A stretch of 64,000 nucleotides of DNA, taken from Byssochlamys sp. IMV 00236. Its lineage: Eukaryota > Ascomycota > Eurotiomycetes > Eurotiales > Thermoascaceae. The stretch spans positions 62,001 to 126,000 of the forward strand of contig MSJH02000698.1 of the NCBI GenBank assembly GCA_001931875.2, in the 5' to 3' direction. How positions within the stretch are numbered: position 1 is the first letter of the stretch; each line of letters opens with the position of its first letter. The notes beneath the pieces are model-generated. The model made no database searches. It saw only the letters and a list, made by a program, of their open reading frames with translations, and was not told the origin of the DNA. Made by a program: the position numbers and the translations under genes. Positions 25,169-35,292 of this stretch are shown piece by piece.

Positions 25169-25918
25169 GACGGGCACGCAGTCTGCGGGGGAGCACCCAC
25201 CGCGAGGGAGTCCTCGTGGACAAGCTGCTGGTATAGTATCGGAAGAGTCGCGTTTAGAGCGGGAGGAGAGCGATGTCCGTGTGGACCGCCGTAGAGAGTC
25301 GAGTCACTTCCTGTCGCTCCTGTACGCCGTAGAGTTGGGAGGCGATCATCAGCAGTGAAGGCGGAGAGTCAAAGTGTGTAGTCACGTGGCGGCATCACGT
25401 GATATCCCCCCTTGGAGTCCGTCTGGTCTCTACTGGTAATTATGAACGATATTATTATTCTTATTCTTCTTCCAGGTATCGCTGGCGGATCAACAGCATT
25501 CTAGTCTATCTAGAACAGATCTACAAAAGGATCGATGACCAGACCAACAATAGACTGATAGCTAAAATTAATCTAGATGCAACTGTATTTCCTGAAACTT
25601 GAAATCTGTATAGTATACAAGGAAACTGACCCAAATAGATGGGATTGTCCACCGAAGACAATATTTCGCTGGAGCAAACATCGCAGTACAGGAGCGGCAT
25701 AGTTATAATCCAAGCCACCAGCTAAACACAGAGGACCGGGGCTCTCAGGGGGGCAACACTCGGTCTGGCATGAGCTAGGAAAGATGATACCAGCTATGCA
25801 TGCGCAACATTGTCCTGGAGTCCTGCCTGGACATCAATCAAAAAAAGAAAAAACCACGCAACAAAAGATGGCTTCCTGCCCAGATTATCATATATACAAT
25901 ATAACACATGTCTCACGG
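25169..25918. other. Intergenic region upstream of the Clr5-domain gene
   Basis: About 750 bp between the Clr5 gene start and the 3' end of the next minus-strand gene. The 250 bp next to the ATG are GC-rich and should hold the Clr5 promoter. Around 25380-25410 CACGTG and CACGTGAT occur close together, possible bHLH-type sites. The rest shows nothing I recognise. Confidence 0.5.
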
Positions 25919-27418
25919 TCATCGGGATCGGCGTAGTTTCCGGGTGACTTTGAAAACTCGCGTCCGTAACCAGGTCAAGAAGAGCACCCACGTATTCCGC
26001 GTTTTGGTCTTCCACGGATGCGATCTGCTCTTCCCTGTAAGTGATGCGGCCATCCCGGGCCGGCCTTGCTCACCAGACGGGTCTCGAAGACTTGCGTTCG
26101 ATGCCGGGCCTTCGTCTTCGCTGGTCTTCTCGGACACTGGCTCTTCAGGACCGGTGGCATCTTCCAGGTTGTCAACATCGACATCCCGGTACCTCTGCCA
26201 CAGCTGCTTCTGCTTGCGCCGCTGCTCTTTCTCTTGCGCTTTCAGCTGTTGCTTTTCGTATTTACGGTTCTTGGCCGCCTCTTTCTCCTCGAAAGCCTGA
26301 CGGGCAGCCTGGACCGTGGCCGCGCGAGAAATTGGATCTGGGTCAGTGCTGGTGCGCGTCTTCCGAAACCCGAAATCCAACGAGGATCGGGATATCGGTG
26401 AGATCGGTTCCAGAGCGCCCGTGCTGTCTCGGTTGTGGCCGAATGAACGCCTTCCAATGAACGTCGTCTGAGACGACTCCGAAAACCTGGGGAGAGAGCT
26501 GTCCCGAGTCAACTTTGGACGGTGGAACGACGTGCCTGTGGAAGTGACGGACTCCCGGATCAAGTCCAGACTCGAGTGACGGGGAAAGATCGTGTCAGAA
26601 GACGACTCGTCCGTATCCGCAGAAGGCTCGCTTTCACCATTGTAGTTCTGAAATGACTGGCCCAACGGAGGGGTATAACAGGACGGCGTCTTTCGCATCG
26701 GATGCACGTGCTGAGACGCTGATCTAGTCGTACTTGATGTGGTTGACGAGAATTGTGAAGCCCCGCTGACCGACCGATGATGAAAACCCGACGTGCTTCG
26801 GCGGATAGGGATACTGGTGATGGAATCACCGTCTTCAGTGTCCTGTTGGACGTCCGTCCGAATCCCGAGACCTTCAGGCATGGCTACTGATCGGGGGATC
26901 TCAATCGGGGGCGGGTGGCCGTCGTCAGATGTCCTTCTGATAGGCCTGAACTGCGTGTTCTTGGTCTTGCTCGTCCTGGCAAATCGCGGTTTTGGTGGTG
27001 TGAGAATGGCCGCTGTCGAGTCATTCTGCTGGTCCAATGGCTGTTGTAGGCCGAAACGCTGATGCAGATCTGAGATCCAGGTCTCCTCCGCTGAAGACAG
27101 ATCTGGGTCAGGGGTAATACCGAAGGAAACAGACGGTCGACGTTTCACTTCCGGAATGGACACTCCAGAGCCCGTCAGGGTCGTCGAACCGATTGAGCCC
27201 TTGGAGCCTGTGAATCTGGATGAAGAGCCGGATGACCGTTGAGAACTGTGAGGATGAGATCGGGGGAAGGTGGTTGTGGTTGGGCCGGCCATCTTCTCGA
27301 AGAGGGCGGAATCAATGTCCTGTTCGCTATGCAGAAACGGATCGGCTGCGTTCTTTTCAGAGATGAGTGATTCTGCCGCCACTACCCCTCGAATGATCTG
27401 GGTATCAGGACAAGCCAT
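25919..27418 (-). CDS. Uncharacterised low-complexity protein with a charged coiled-coil-like segment
   Basis: A single exon encodes 499 aa. I do not recognise the family. Most of the chain is Ser/Thr/Pro/Arg-rich and predicted disordered, with many RRxS-type sites that look like kinase targets (RRPSVSF, RRTSDD, RRSTSG). Residues about 360-405 form a highly charged helix rich in Glu, Lys and Gln (QAFEEKEAAKNRKYEKQQ and onward), a likely coiled coil. The C-terminus combines a short hydrophobic run (NTWVLFLTWLRTRVF) with a strongly basic end (KVTRKLRRSR), which could be a membrane-associating amphipathic tail. The ORF is long and has no frame interruption, supporting a real gene. A role as a phosphorylated scaffold is only a guess. 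Confidence 0.7.
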   Translation of the reverse strand: MACPDTQIIRGVVAAESLISEKNAADPFLHSEQDIDSALFEKMAGPTTTTFPRSHPHSSQRSSGSSSRFTGSKGSIGSTTLTGSGVSIPEVKRRPSVSFGITPDPDLSSAEETWISDLHQRFGLQQPLDQQNDSTAAILTPPKPRFARTSKTKNTQFRPIRRTSDDGHPPPIEIPRSVAMPEGLGIRTDVQQDTEDGDSITSIPIRRSTSGFHHRSVSGASQFSSTTSSTTRSASQHVHPMRKTPSCYTPPLGQSFQNYNGESEPSADTDESSSDTIFPRHSSLDLIRESVTSTGTSFHRPKLTRDSSLPRFSESSQTTFIGRRSFGHNRDSTGALEPISPISRSSLDFGFRKTRTSTDPDPISRAATVQAARQAFEEKEAAKNRKYEKQQLKAQEKEQRRKQKQLWQRYRDVDVDNLEDATGPEEPVSEKTSEDEGPASNASLRDPSGEQGRPGMAASLTGKSRSHPWKTKTRNTWVLFLTWLRTRVFKVTRKLRRSR

Positions 27419-28529
27419 CAGAAACGATGATATCGGCTGGAGGGGGGTACACCCTCCTCTTCCTGGCGCTACTGTTTAGTTAAGAGTTCGATAAGGCTGG
27501 TCGCGATGAGGTCTCGAGATGCATGTCGCCAGCGACTTGAACCGGACACAGGCAGCAAAGATCAGGGAAATGGAACAATGCTGCAAGTAGCTGCGGCCGC
27601 GTCTCGAGAACTCGCGTCGATGAAAGTCCAGGACAATCCGGGGACTGATCATCGATGAGGAAGAGGTGCAGGCGGTGAGGCGGAGCAGACTGCGTGATCA
27701 TCCCTGTCCGTCGCCCGCACAGACCAGTTGACCCGTTTCCAGAACGTACTGGCGTCAAGACTCGATAATCATTAATTAATTAATTAGTTAAGTTAATGAT
27801 AGTGAGACTTAATTCTTCCGCCGTCCCCGGTCTCAGGGATGAATCAGTTCATCAGTTCATCAGTTGCAGACTGACTGTGGACAGACCAGAACTGCAACAG
27901 ATACAGCTTTGCTCACATATCCCCCGTACGTTGGACTCGAGTCGCGTGGTGATGGCCATTATTATTATTATTATTGCTGTGCCGCATGAACGCTGCCGGA
28001 GTAGCCCGCGCACCAAACGGGACCGCTAGATATCAGCTAACGTATATGGTACATACTGTAGTTACGGATAGCAAGAATCTAACTTAGTCCGCTTCGTTGA
28101 CTGCAGTCGGGTAACCGGTGCCGGCAAACCAACACACAATCTATGCGAATCAAGAAGTCGGGATGAAGATGATATTCCCATTCCTCATGGGCGGTGGATC
28201 AGGCCTGCATGCCGATAGATAGATATGGAGAAGATCCACGTCAGAACGAAGGATCTTCAGCTTCCAGAAACATCGGATCTTGGCCTTGAAGGGCGCAGCC
28301 CTAATGGGCATTCTGAGATGAGTTTTTTGAGGGATTATTATTATCTACGGGATCTTGTGATCATCTGGATCATTGAACCAGATATGGATATTATCATCAA
28401 GAGCATGGAGTAGCAATGTAACCGGAATCGCTTGATGAGAATTACTAATGACAACATTGCGATCGTGATTATTGCATCTTTCGACACCGCAAGACTTAGC
28501 CTACAACACAAGGATGGCATCCCCTTTTA
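27419..28529. other. Intergenic region between the unknown gene and the xdhA promoter
   Basis: About 1.1 kb without a supported gene. The first 350 bp is GC-richer and probably carries the promoter of the minus-strand gene at 25919-27418. Around 27768-27800 there are tandem TTAATTAA/TAAT words, ATCAGTTC is repeated three times at about 27843-27868, and an (ATT)n run occurs at 27958-27975. No RNA gene seen. Confidence 0.5.
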
Positions 28530-29050
28530 TTTAGCCAGCTGGCTGAACAGTTTCATTTTTTCTTCCCCGTAGCCTGAATCGCGGGCTGATGCTGTGGGGC
28601 CGGGGCTGGATCTTCGAGTAGAGGAGAAGTATTTCCGTGGAATCCGTGGGGAATGGAGATACAGTAACTAGGGGTTGGTGACCCTCCAGGGATATTATAG
28701 ATCTGTGGTTAGATTCATGTGGGATAAGATAACAATAATAATAATACAATAATAATCATAATAATAGTCAAAATATAGACCAGGAAGAAAAATAGTTAAG
28801 GGATCATACTTACGGAAGATCTTAAACTGGTGAATCTCCATCTCCAAGACAAATATTTCTCTCTTTCTTTTTGGCTAAGCAAGCCACACTCAAGATCTAG
28901 ACTGCGATAATGACCCTATATATAAAAGCCTCTTCATCTGCAATCTGCAATAATAAATAATACCGTCAAGACGGTTAAGTGAAGAGGCTGAGTTGATGGC
29001 CTCCCGGTTAAAGTCATGTTGACGGCGATGCTCTCTCACCGACGGTTAAA
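28530..29050 (+). promoter_or_regulatory. xdhA upstream region with XlnR-, AraR- and CreA-like sites
   Basis: XlnR-type GGCTRRR motifs occur at 28530-28536 (GGCTAAA, minus strand), 28541-28547 (GGCTGAA) and 28873-28879 (GGCTAAG). Three CGGTTAA(A/G) words, matching or nearly matching the AraR motif reported for Aspergillus oryzae (CGGDTAAW), lie within 80 bp at 28972, 29005 and 29043. CreA-like SYGGRG words (GTGGGG, CCGGGG) are near 28594-28606 and a reverse-strand copy is near 29055. A TATATATAA stretch sits near 28916-28926. In Aspergillus, xylitol dehydrogenase belongs to the pentose catabolic pathway controlled by XlnR and AraR, so the combination fits the adjacent gene. Function of the sites is inference. 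Confidence 0.6.
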
Positions 29051-29361
29051 TCAACCAGCGTCCCCCACCAACCGGCCTGGGCCCTTTTTGCCCCGCGTTG
29101 GTTTGTGGTATGATGTGTTGTTAACTGTATTATTATTGCCAGACTGACACCCCCAGTTATTATTATTATTTATTAGTATTACTATACGATTTTTCCCAGG
29201 CTCAATTCCGGCATTTTGTACTTGGGCAGGTTATATTATTGTCTTTTCGCACCTTTTAACTGTATACTCTGCGTCACGCAGCTTGAGACTGCTTTCCGCC
29301 ACATAGCTAGCGATAAGGCAGTTGGCATTGCGCACTTCAGACAAGAAATATTCCATACATT

Positions 29362-30606
29362 ATGTCGAACCTGAGTGAAACGGGTGAGGTGAGTTTAGCA
29401 GCTTACATATCCGAATGATAAATTAATCCAATCATCCATCCTACTAGAATCTCTCTTTCGTCCTCGAGGGCATCCACAAGGTCAAATTCGAGCCTCGTCC
29501 GGTCCCCGAGCTCAAGGACCCTCACGATGTGTTGGTCAATGTCAGATATACCGGTATCTGTGGAAGTGATGTACGTCTTCCAATGCTAGCTCCAAACTTG
29601 CATCATTAGAGTATACTATGTACAATACTCTGTTGCTCTTCGCACACAAGGTACTTACGTCTCTTGTCTACTTGCATAGGTCCACTACTGGGAACACGGT
29701 TCGATTGGCCAATTCGTCGTCAAGGACCCCATGGTCCTTGGTCATGAATCCTCCGGCGTCATCGTCAAGGTTGGCTCTGCCGTCAAGAGCGTCAAGCCCG
29801 GAGACCAGGTCGCTCTGGAGCCCGGCGTCCCCTGTCGCAGATGCGAGCCCTGCAAGTCGGGCAAATACAACCTCTGTTACAACATGGCCTTCGCCGCCAC
29901 TCCTCCCTACGACGGTACTCTGGCAGAGTTCTACGTCCTGCCCGAGGACTTTTGCTACAAGCTCCCTTCGTCGATGACTCTCCAGGAGGGAGCGGCCATT
30001 GAGCCTCTCGGAGTTGCCGTGCATATCGTGAAGCAGGCGGACGTGCGACCGGGAACTTCCGTTGTCGTCTTCGGAGCTGGTCCTGTTGGATTGCTGTGCT
30101 GTGCGGTCGCCAGGGCGTTCGGAGCCAGCAAGGTCATCGCCGTTGATATCCAGCCTACCAGACTGCAGTTCGCGAAGAAGTACGCCGCGACCTCCGTCTT
30201 CGCCCCGGAGAAGGTGCCCGCCGTACAGAACGCGGCCCGCATGAAGGAGGAGAATGATCTCGGCCCCGGTGCAGATATCGCCATCGATGCGTCTGGCGCA
30301 GAGCCCTCCGTGCACACTGGTATTCACGTCCTGCGGACTGGAGGTACCTACGTCCAGGGAGGAATGGGCAAGGACGAGATCACATTCCCTATCATGGCCG
30401 CATGCTCTAAGGAACTGAACATCAAGGGCAGTTTCCGTTACAGCAGCGGCGATTACAAGCTGGCTGTTGACCTGGTCGCCTCAGGCAAGGTCAATGTGAA
30501 GGAGCTGATTACGGGCACGGTCAAGTTCCAGGATGCGGAGCAAGCATTCATGGATGTCAAGGCTGGAAAGGGAATCAAGACACTCATTGCTGGTGTGCGC
30601 GCTTGA
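29362..30606 (+). CDS. xdhA: NAD-dependent xylitol dehydrogenase (medium-chain, zinc-type)
   Basis: Exons 29362-29388, 29448-29570 and 29680-30606 (introns 59 and 109 bp) give 358 aa, the length of Aspergillus XdhA. The enzyme oxidises xylitol to D-xylulose in the cytosolic pentose pathway. Catalytic zinc residues are in GICGSDVHYWEHGS and GHESSG; the structural zinc motif CRRCEPCKSGKYNLC keeps all four Cys; the Rossmann signature is GAGPVGLL. The acidic residue after it in IAVDIQ favours NAD over NADP. The C-terminal half (GGTYVQGGMG, IKGSFRYSSGDYKLAVDLVASG) is characteristic of xylitol/sorbitol dehydrogenases. A related polyol dehydrogenase is the main alternative, but near identity to the XdhA pattern from end to end makes xdhA the best name. 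The very short first exon is typical of the gene. Confidence 0.92.
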
Positions 30607-31112
30607 ATCCGTTTTCCTCCTGGATGATGAGCATGAACCGCATTACGTTAGGTGTTTGGTGTTGTATAACGAAGCTAGCGATTTCCACCGGGGGTGGGGG
30701 AAATCAGCGCTACTCGTCATTTTCGCATATCTAGTTGTTAGGTTCATGGCGGAGGGTTGTATCGTGTCCTGAGGGGTGGCCAGAGATGCAATGCAGTTGA
30801 AGCAAAATAATATGAAATTCTCTTATCACGTCAGATCTAAGAGACTAGTTAACTAATGTCCAAGAAATGGAAAACGACCGTTCTATATACGAAGGGACAA
30901 AAAGTTTCAAAAGCATGTCGTAAGGTTCGTAAATCAAAGGATCGAGTGGGTATCATGAAAAGAGAGCACAGGCGATGAAACTTTCTGAGGCGCGTGAGAG
31001 TCTTGATAGATGGAAAAGCTGACAAGAAGCACATGTACGAGAGCGTTAATAAAGCGAAATGATACCGCCGCTTGACCTCCACAGGAAATGGACATTATTC
31101 AGATGAGAAGCT
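30607..31112. other. Convergent 3' intergenic region of xdhA and the Rab gene
   Basis: About 500 bp between two converging genes. It should contain both 3' UTRs. I saw no further gene, RNA or repeat. Confidence 0.5.
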
Positions 31113-32320
31113 TCAGCAACATCCGCTCCGCCTTGGGACCGGTCCGCGGAAAACGCTCTCCCATTCTCTCATTCCTTCCGCAAGATGACTGGCGCCGGAT
31201 CTGCCCGATCTCCGTTGAGTCGAGTACGGGGCATCGTCTAATGTCATGCCAGTTCTGGTACTGCTGCCGTCGCTGGTGCCAAAGCCCCAGTTCCCTCCAT
31301 CGCCATATTGGATGCCACTTTGCGGATCGTCAGGATCGATCTCGCCCAGCTCGATCTTGGTGAGGATGATCCGGGCCAGCCGGTTGAATAGCTCATCCAC
31401 TCCTTCTCCAGATAGAGCCGAGACCTCAACGGACGCAGGAATATTTGACCTTGCCGCCCATTGAGACGCCTCTTGGGGACTGACCTCGCGGCCTTGCGGT
31501 GCGATCGACGCCGTCATCCGTGTACCGAAGCCTGCTGTACCATTGGATCGCAGTGAAGCGCCTCCCGACTCAAGTGGGTACGATGACCACTTGCTCGAAG
31601 TGCTCGAAGGAGTGGGCGGGGGTCTTTGTTCCTCGTCGATATCACCATGCTCCACCGTGAGGTCTGTCTTGTTCCCGGCTAGTATCACCGTGAGGTGAGG
31701 CGACGCCAGAGCGCGCGCATCCATGAGGAAGGTCGGTAGAGAAGTGAATGAGGCATAAGACGCGACATCGTAGACCAGTATCGCACCGGCAGCTCCGCGG
31801 TAATATGATCTGGATACCGAGCGGAAACGTTCTGTGCCGGCTGTATCCCAGAGCTGTAACTTGATCCTCTTCTTTCCTGGACCCGTACCTACCTTGACTA
31901 TCTTGGAGGAGAATTCGACTCCGATAGTCTGCGACGACAGCACTCTCCCTGTATCCATCAGCATTCGATCGTGACATGGAAAACAGCCGTAGGCGCCATA
32001 CATTCGTTCTTCACAAATCGGTGTAGTAAACATGACCTTCAAGTGCCCCGCGTCAGCTTGAAGCGTGGAATCTCAATTGGGAAGGCCACACTGACTTTCC
32101 AACACCACTGGGTCCCAGCAAGATGATCTTTGCGAGATAATCATACATACTCCCGAGTTCCTGCATAGCCGCGCAACAGTCAGCATGTAATCTTTACCCG
32201 ATCTATTGGGACTTCGAACGAGTGCGCGGAGCCAATGACAAGACTAAAGCGACTTACTTGATTACCCCCTGGGAGGGAGGAAGCCGAAGAGGCATTAGAG
32301 ATTCTTCTGGGACGCGCCAT
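31113..32320 (-). CDS. Rab4-like small GTPase with altered switch II and an inserted loop
   Basis: Minus-strand exons 32320-32258, 32160-32096, 32036-32002 and 31948-31113 give about 332 aa, against about 210 in a usual Rab. The second intron uses GTCAGT as donor but keeps frame exactly (GVGK|S). Motifs: P-loop GPSGVGKS at 37-44, switch I end SSQTIGVEF, switch [11 protein letters not shown] at 88-96, NKTD at 147-150, VSALSGEGV for G5, and a C-terminal CC prenylation end (RRSGCC). [15 protein letters not shown] and the LMDARALAS helix resemble Rab4/Ypt4, which acts in endosomal recycling. Two oddities stand out: Thr93 replaces the catalytic Gln of WDTAGQE, and about 50 Ser/Pro-rich residues lie between NKTD and G5, with a second disordered stretch before the CC end. 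It is divergent from the D-lactate dehydrogenase gene. Confidence 0.85.
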
Positions 32321-32728
32321 GGCGTCCTAAAGGTGGGATCGGTTTCCAGAGCGGTGACTAGTTAAACAAGGGACTTATTCAGACGGTGATATCAGTTAGA
32401 ACGGTGAGAAATTGGCGGCGACTCTTGCGCCTCCTGATACACTGAATCGCCTGGCGAGAGACGAGAGAGACCGGGCTACGAATCTCTCGTGGGTTGGCCC
32501 GGCCTTGCGATCAGACTGCCGATAAAGTGATGGTTATCTAGACTATCTATTCCGTGAATCCGTGGAGGTACCTCATCATGTGACGTGCCGAGAACTTTAG
32601 CGGGATGGAGATCTATCTAGATTATAGACTAGTTATGTACTGCGATGCTTACGGTCCTTTGAGGAGGTGACATTGAGCCTCAAGCCATATTTGACCATTT
32701 CCAGGGATTCCCAGGGATTGGAGCTGCG
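32321..32728. promoter_or_regulatory. Shared upstream region of the Rab4-like and D-lactate dehydrogenase genes
   Basis: The 408 bp lie between divergent start codons and must contain both promoters, unless a 5' UTR extends beyond. I saw no clear TATA box facing either gene, and no inverted repeat or known operator. Confidence 0.5.
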
Positions 32729-34811
32729 ATGTTGAAAAGAGGCTCCTTTCCTATCGGGGCAGCAGCTGGGCGAGCTCTCCGGCCGGGTGCTCCCAAGCTG
32801 AGTCGTTTTGCGATCCACCAGAATTCCAATATCGTGAGGCAATTCAGCGCTTCGACATGTTATCGCAAAGAGGAAAAGCCATCTTTCAAAGGGCAACTAT
32901 ACGAGAGCACCCATCAACGGTTGTTGCGTGAACGTGCAGAACAAGAGAGATTCGCACAGTACCAGGCACGATCACCGGGTCCCCGTTATGTAGCTCTAAC
33001 AGTTGGTGAGTCTCGTCTTTCTTACAACTATGCTAGTACCATACGCAAACCAAGACAAATAGCTGAAATATTCAGTACTGGTCTTCCTGACCACCGGCAG
33101 CTATTTTCTCGGATCCCTCAAACCCGCAGCTCTCCCGACGTCTTCGACATCCTCGCTTGTTGACACCGCTCCCCCGCGACATAATACTTCGACCTCGAAT
33201 CTGCAAGCCGCCTGGGCTGATTTCGTCGAGATTCTAGGAAAGGAGAATGTCTCAACAGATGAGGCTGACCTCGGATTCCACTCCGGTTCAGACTGGTCGT
33301 CATATTCCATCAAGGAGAATGAGAAGCCTTTCCTAGTCCTCTACCCCTCGACCACGGAAGAAGTCTCCCGTATAATGAAGGTCTGCCATCAGAGAGTGAT
33401 ACCCGTGACTGCATACTCTGGTGGTACCAGCTTGGAGGGACACTATGCGCCAACGCGAGGCGGCGTATGCATTGACTTCCGACGCATGAATCAGATTGTT
33501 TCTGTCCACAAGCGTGACATGGATGTCGTTGTACAGCCAGCAGTTGGTTGGGAGGAGTTGAACGAGGAACTCGCCAAGGACGGCCTATTCTTTCCGCCAG
33601 ACCCTGGTCCAGGAGCTATGATTGGAGGTATGGTAGGCACCGGCTGTTCTGGCACCAATGCATACAGATATGGGACTATGCGGGAATGGGTCCTCTCGCT
33701 GACTGTCGTGCTTGCCGATGGAACCGTTATCAAGACGAAGCAGCGTCCGAGAAAGTCAAGTGCTGGATATGACCTTACGAAACTGTTTGTTGGCAGCGAA
33801 GGCACCCTGGGACTGGTGACGGAGGCGACTCTGAAGCTCACGGTCAAGCCAAAGAGCGAGAGCGTGGCTATCGTTAGCTTCCCAACGGTTCATGATGCCG
33901 CCCAGTGTGTAACGAAAGTGGTCGAGGAAGGTATTCAGGTTGCTGGTGTCGAACTGCTCGACGACGTCCAGATGAAATGCATCAATGCCGGCGGCCAGAC
34001 GAGCCGGAAATGGAAGGAGGCGCCTACTATATTTTTCAAATTCACAGGGACTCCAAACGGCGTGAAGGAGCAGATTAGCATTGTACAGAAACTCGCAAAG
34101 AGTTGTGCCGGGCAGTCGTTCGAATTCGCCCGTGGAGCTGATGAGAACCGGGAACTATGGAGTGCACGCAAGGAAGCTCTATGGAGTGTGATGGCTCTGA
34201 AGCGAGGCCCTGGAGACCATGTATGGACGACAGACGTGGCTGTGCCTATGAGCAGATTGCCGGATATTATCGAAGATACGAAGAAGGACATGGTGGCGAG
34301 CAATCTCATTGCCGGTATTTGCGGTCATGTTGGCGATGGCAATTTCCACGGTAAGATATTCTACCAGACTCCCCTATCTCTCTACGTTCCAATCAGTACT
34401 AACTAAATACAATACAGCCATCATCCTTTTCAACGATAAGGAGCGAGAAGTGGCAGAGGGCGTAGTCCACCGCATGGTCAAGCGCGCCGTCGAGATGGAA
34501 GGAACCGTCACCGGCGAACATGGCGTTGGGCTCATCAAGCGAGACTACCTTGAACACGAAGTCGGCGAGACAACAGTAGACACCATGAGAAGAGTAAGTC
34601 TGATCTCCCCACATCATATCCTACATTGCGGTATCGATGTCGATGTCGATATCATATCATTATCATTATCATATCACCCCAGCTGCATAACATGCATGAT
34701 TCTAACATGTTTCCACAGCTAAAACTGGCCCTTGACCCTCTATGTCTCCTCAACTGCGACAAGGTCGTCCGGGTCGAACTGCCAAAGCCGGGTGAGATCA
34801 AGGAGTGGTAG
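32729..34811 (+). CDS. dld1: Mitochondrial D-lactate dehydrogenase (cytochrome c), FAD-linked
   Basis: Exons 32729-33005, 33076-34350, 34418-34593 and 34719-34811 give about 606 aa, the expected size for yeast-type DLD. The Arg/Ser-rich N-terminus (RFAIHQNSNIVRQFSAS) is a mitochondrial presequence. The exon 1-2 junction creates a hydrophobic segment (VVLVFLTTGSYFLGSL, about residues 92-107), the inner-membrane anchor. FAD-binding (PCMH) motifs include YSGGTSLEGH, PDPGPGAMIGGMVGTGCSG, YGTMREWVLS and GSEGTLG. The C-terminal FAD-oxidase domain has CGHVGDGNFH and GEHGVGLIKRDYL. The enzyme oxidises D-lactate to pyruvate and passes electrons to cytochrome c at the inner membrane. A (GATGTC)/(ATATC)-rich run sits in the third intron. 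The gene symbol follows the yeast name; other D-2-hydroxyacid dehydrogenases of this fold are less likely given the membrane anchor. Confidence 0.9.
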
Positions 34812-35292
34812 CGATCCTTCCCAAGAAGAACAGAAGAGAGATGAGAGATAATCTTTCCTTGTACTCTATTTAACATAAAAAGCATTCCTGTATTCTATCC
34901 ATCTACCAGACACGCGCAAACAATGACATGTCCAAGAGAAAACACCCGCAGGTGTGTTCTTGACTTGGTATCCAATATATCTAATCTTGAATTCATCACT
35001 TCAAGTAATACAAGGCACGGAGTGGGATGATTTCGAAAATGGTATTCATTCATTTTCGGAATTTACCAAACTAAACTAAATCATCATCGATCCAATTCAT
35101 CTCTCATTGCTACGTACGGGTCGGTTCATCCCGAACCTTTTCTATCCCACTATCTACCATGTGTTTCTTCTGTTCAACGCCACTGAACCTGACCGACAAC
35201 ACCCCCCCCCCATGCATCATCTATCATCACATCGGCAACTAAGGTATCAACTGACATGCTAACAAAGTAAGAATGAAGGTGACGATTTTTTA
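34812..35292. other. Convergent 3' intergenic region of the D-lactate dehydrogenase and HET-C genes
   Basis: About 480 bp with no gene. It contains a run of ten C at about 35203-35212 and the 3' UTRs of both neighbours. Confidence 0.5.

Noticed and set aside
29668..30327. 219-codon minus-strand frame opposite xdhA exon 3
   Set aside because: Antisense shadow of a codon-biased gene; no motif, and it spans an xdhA intron boundary.
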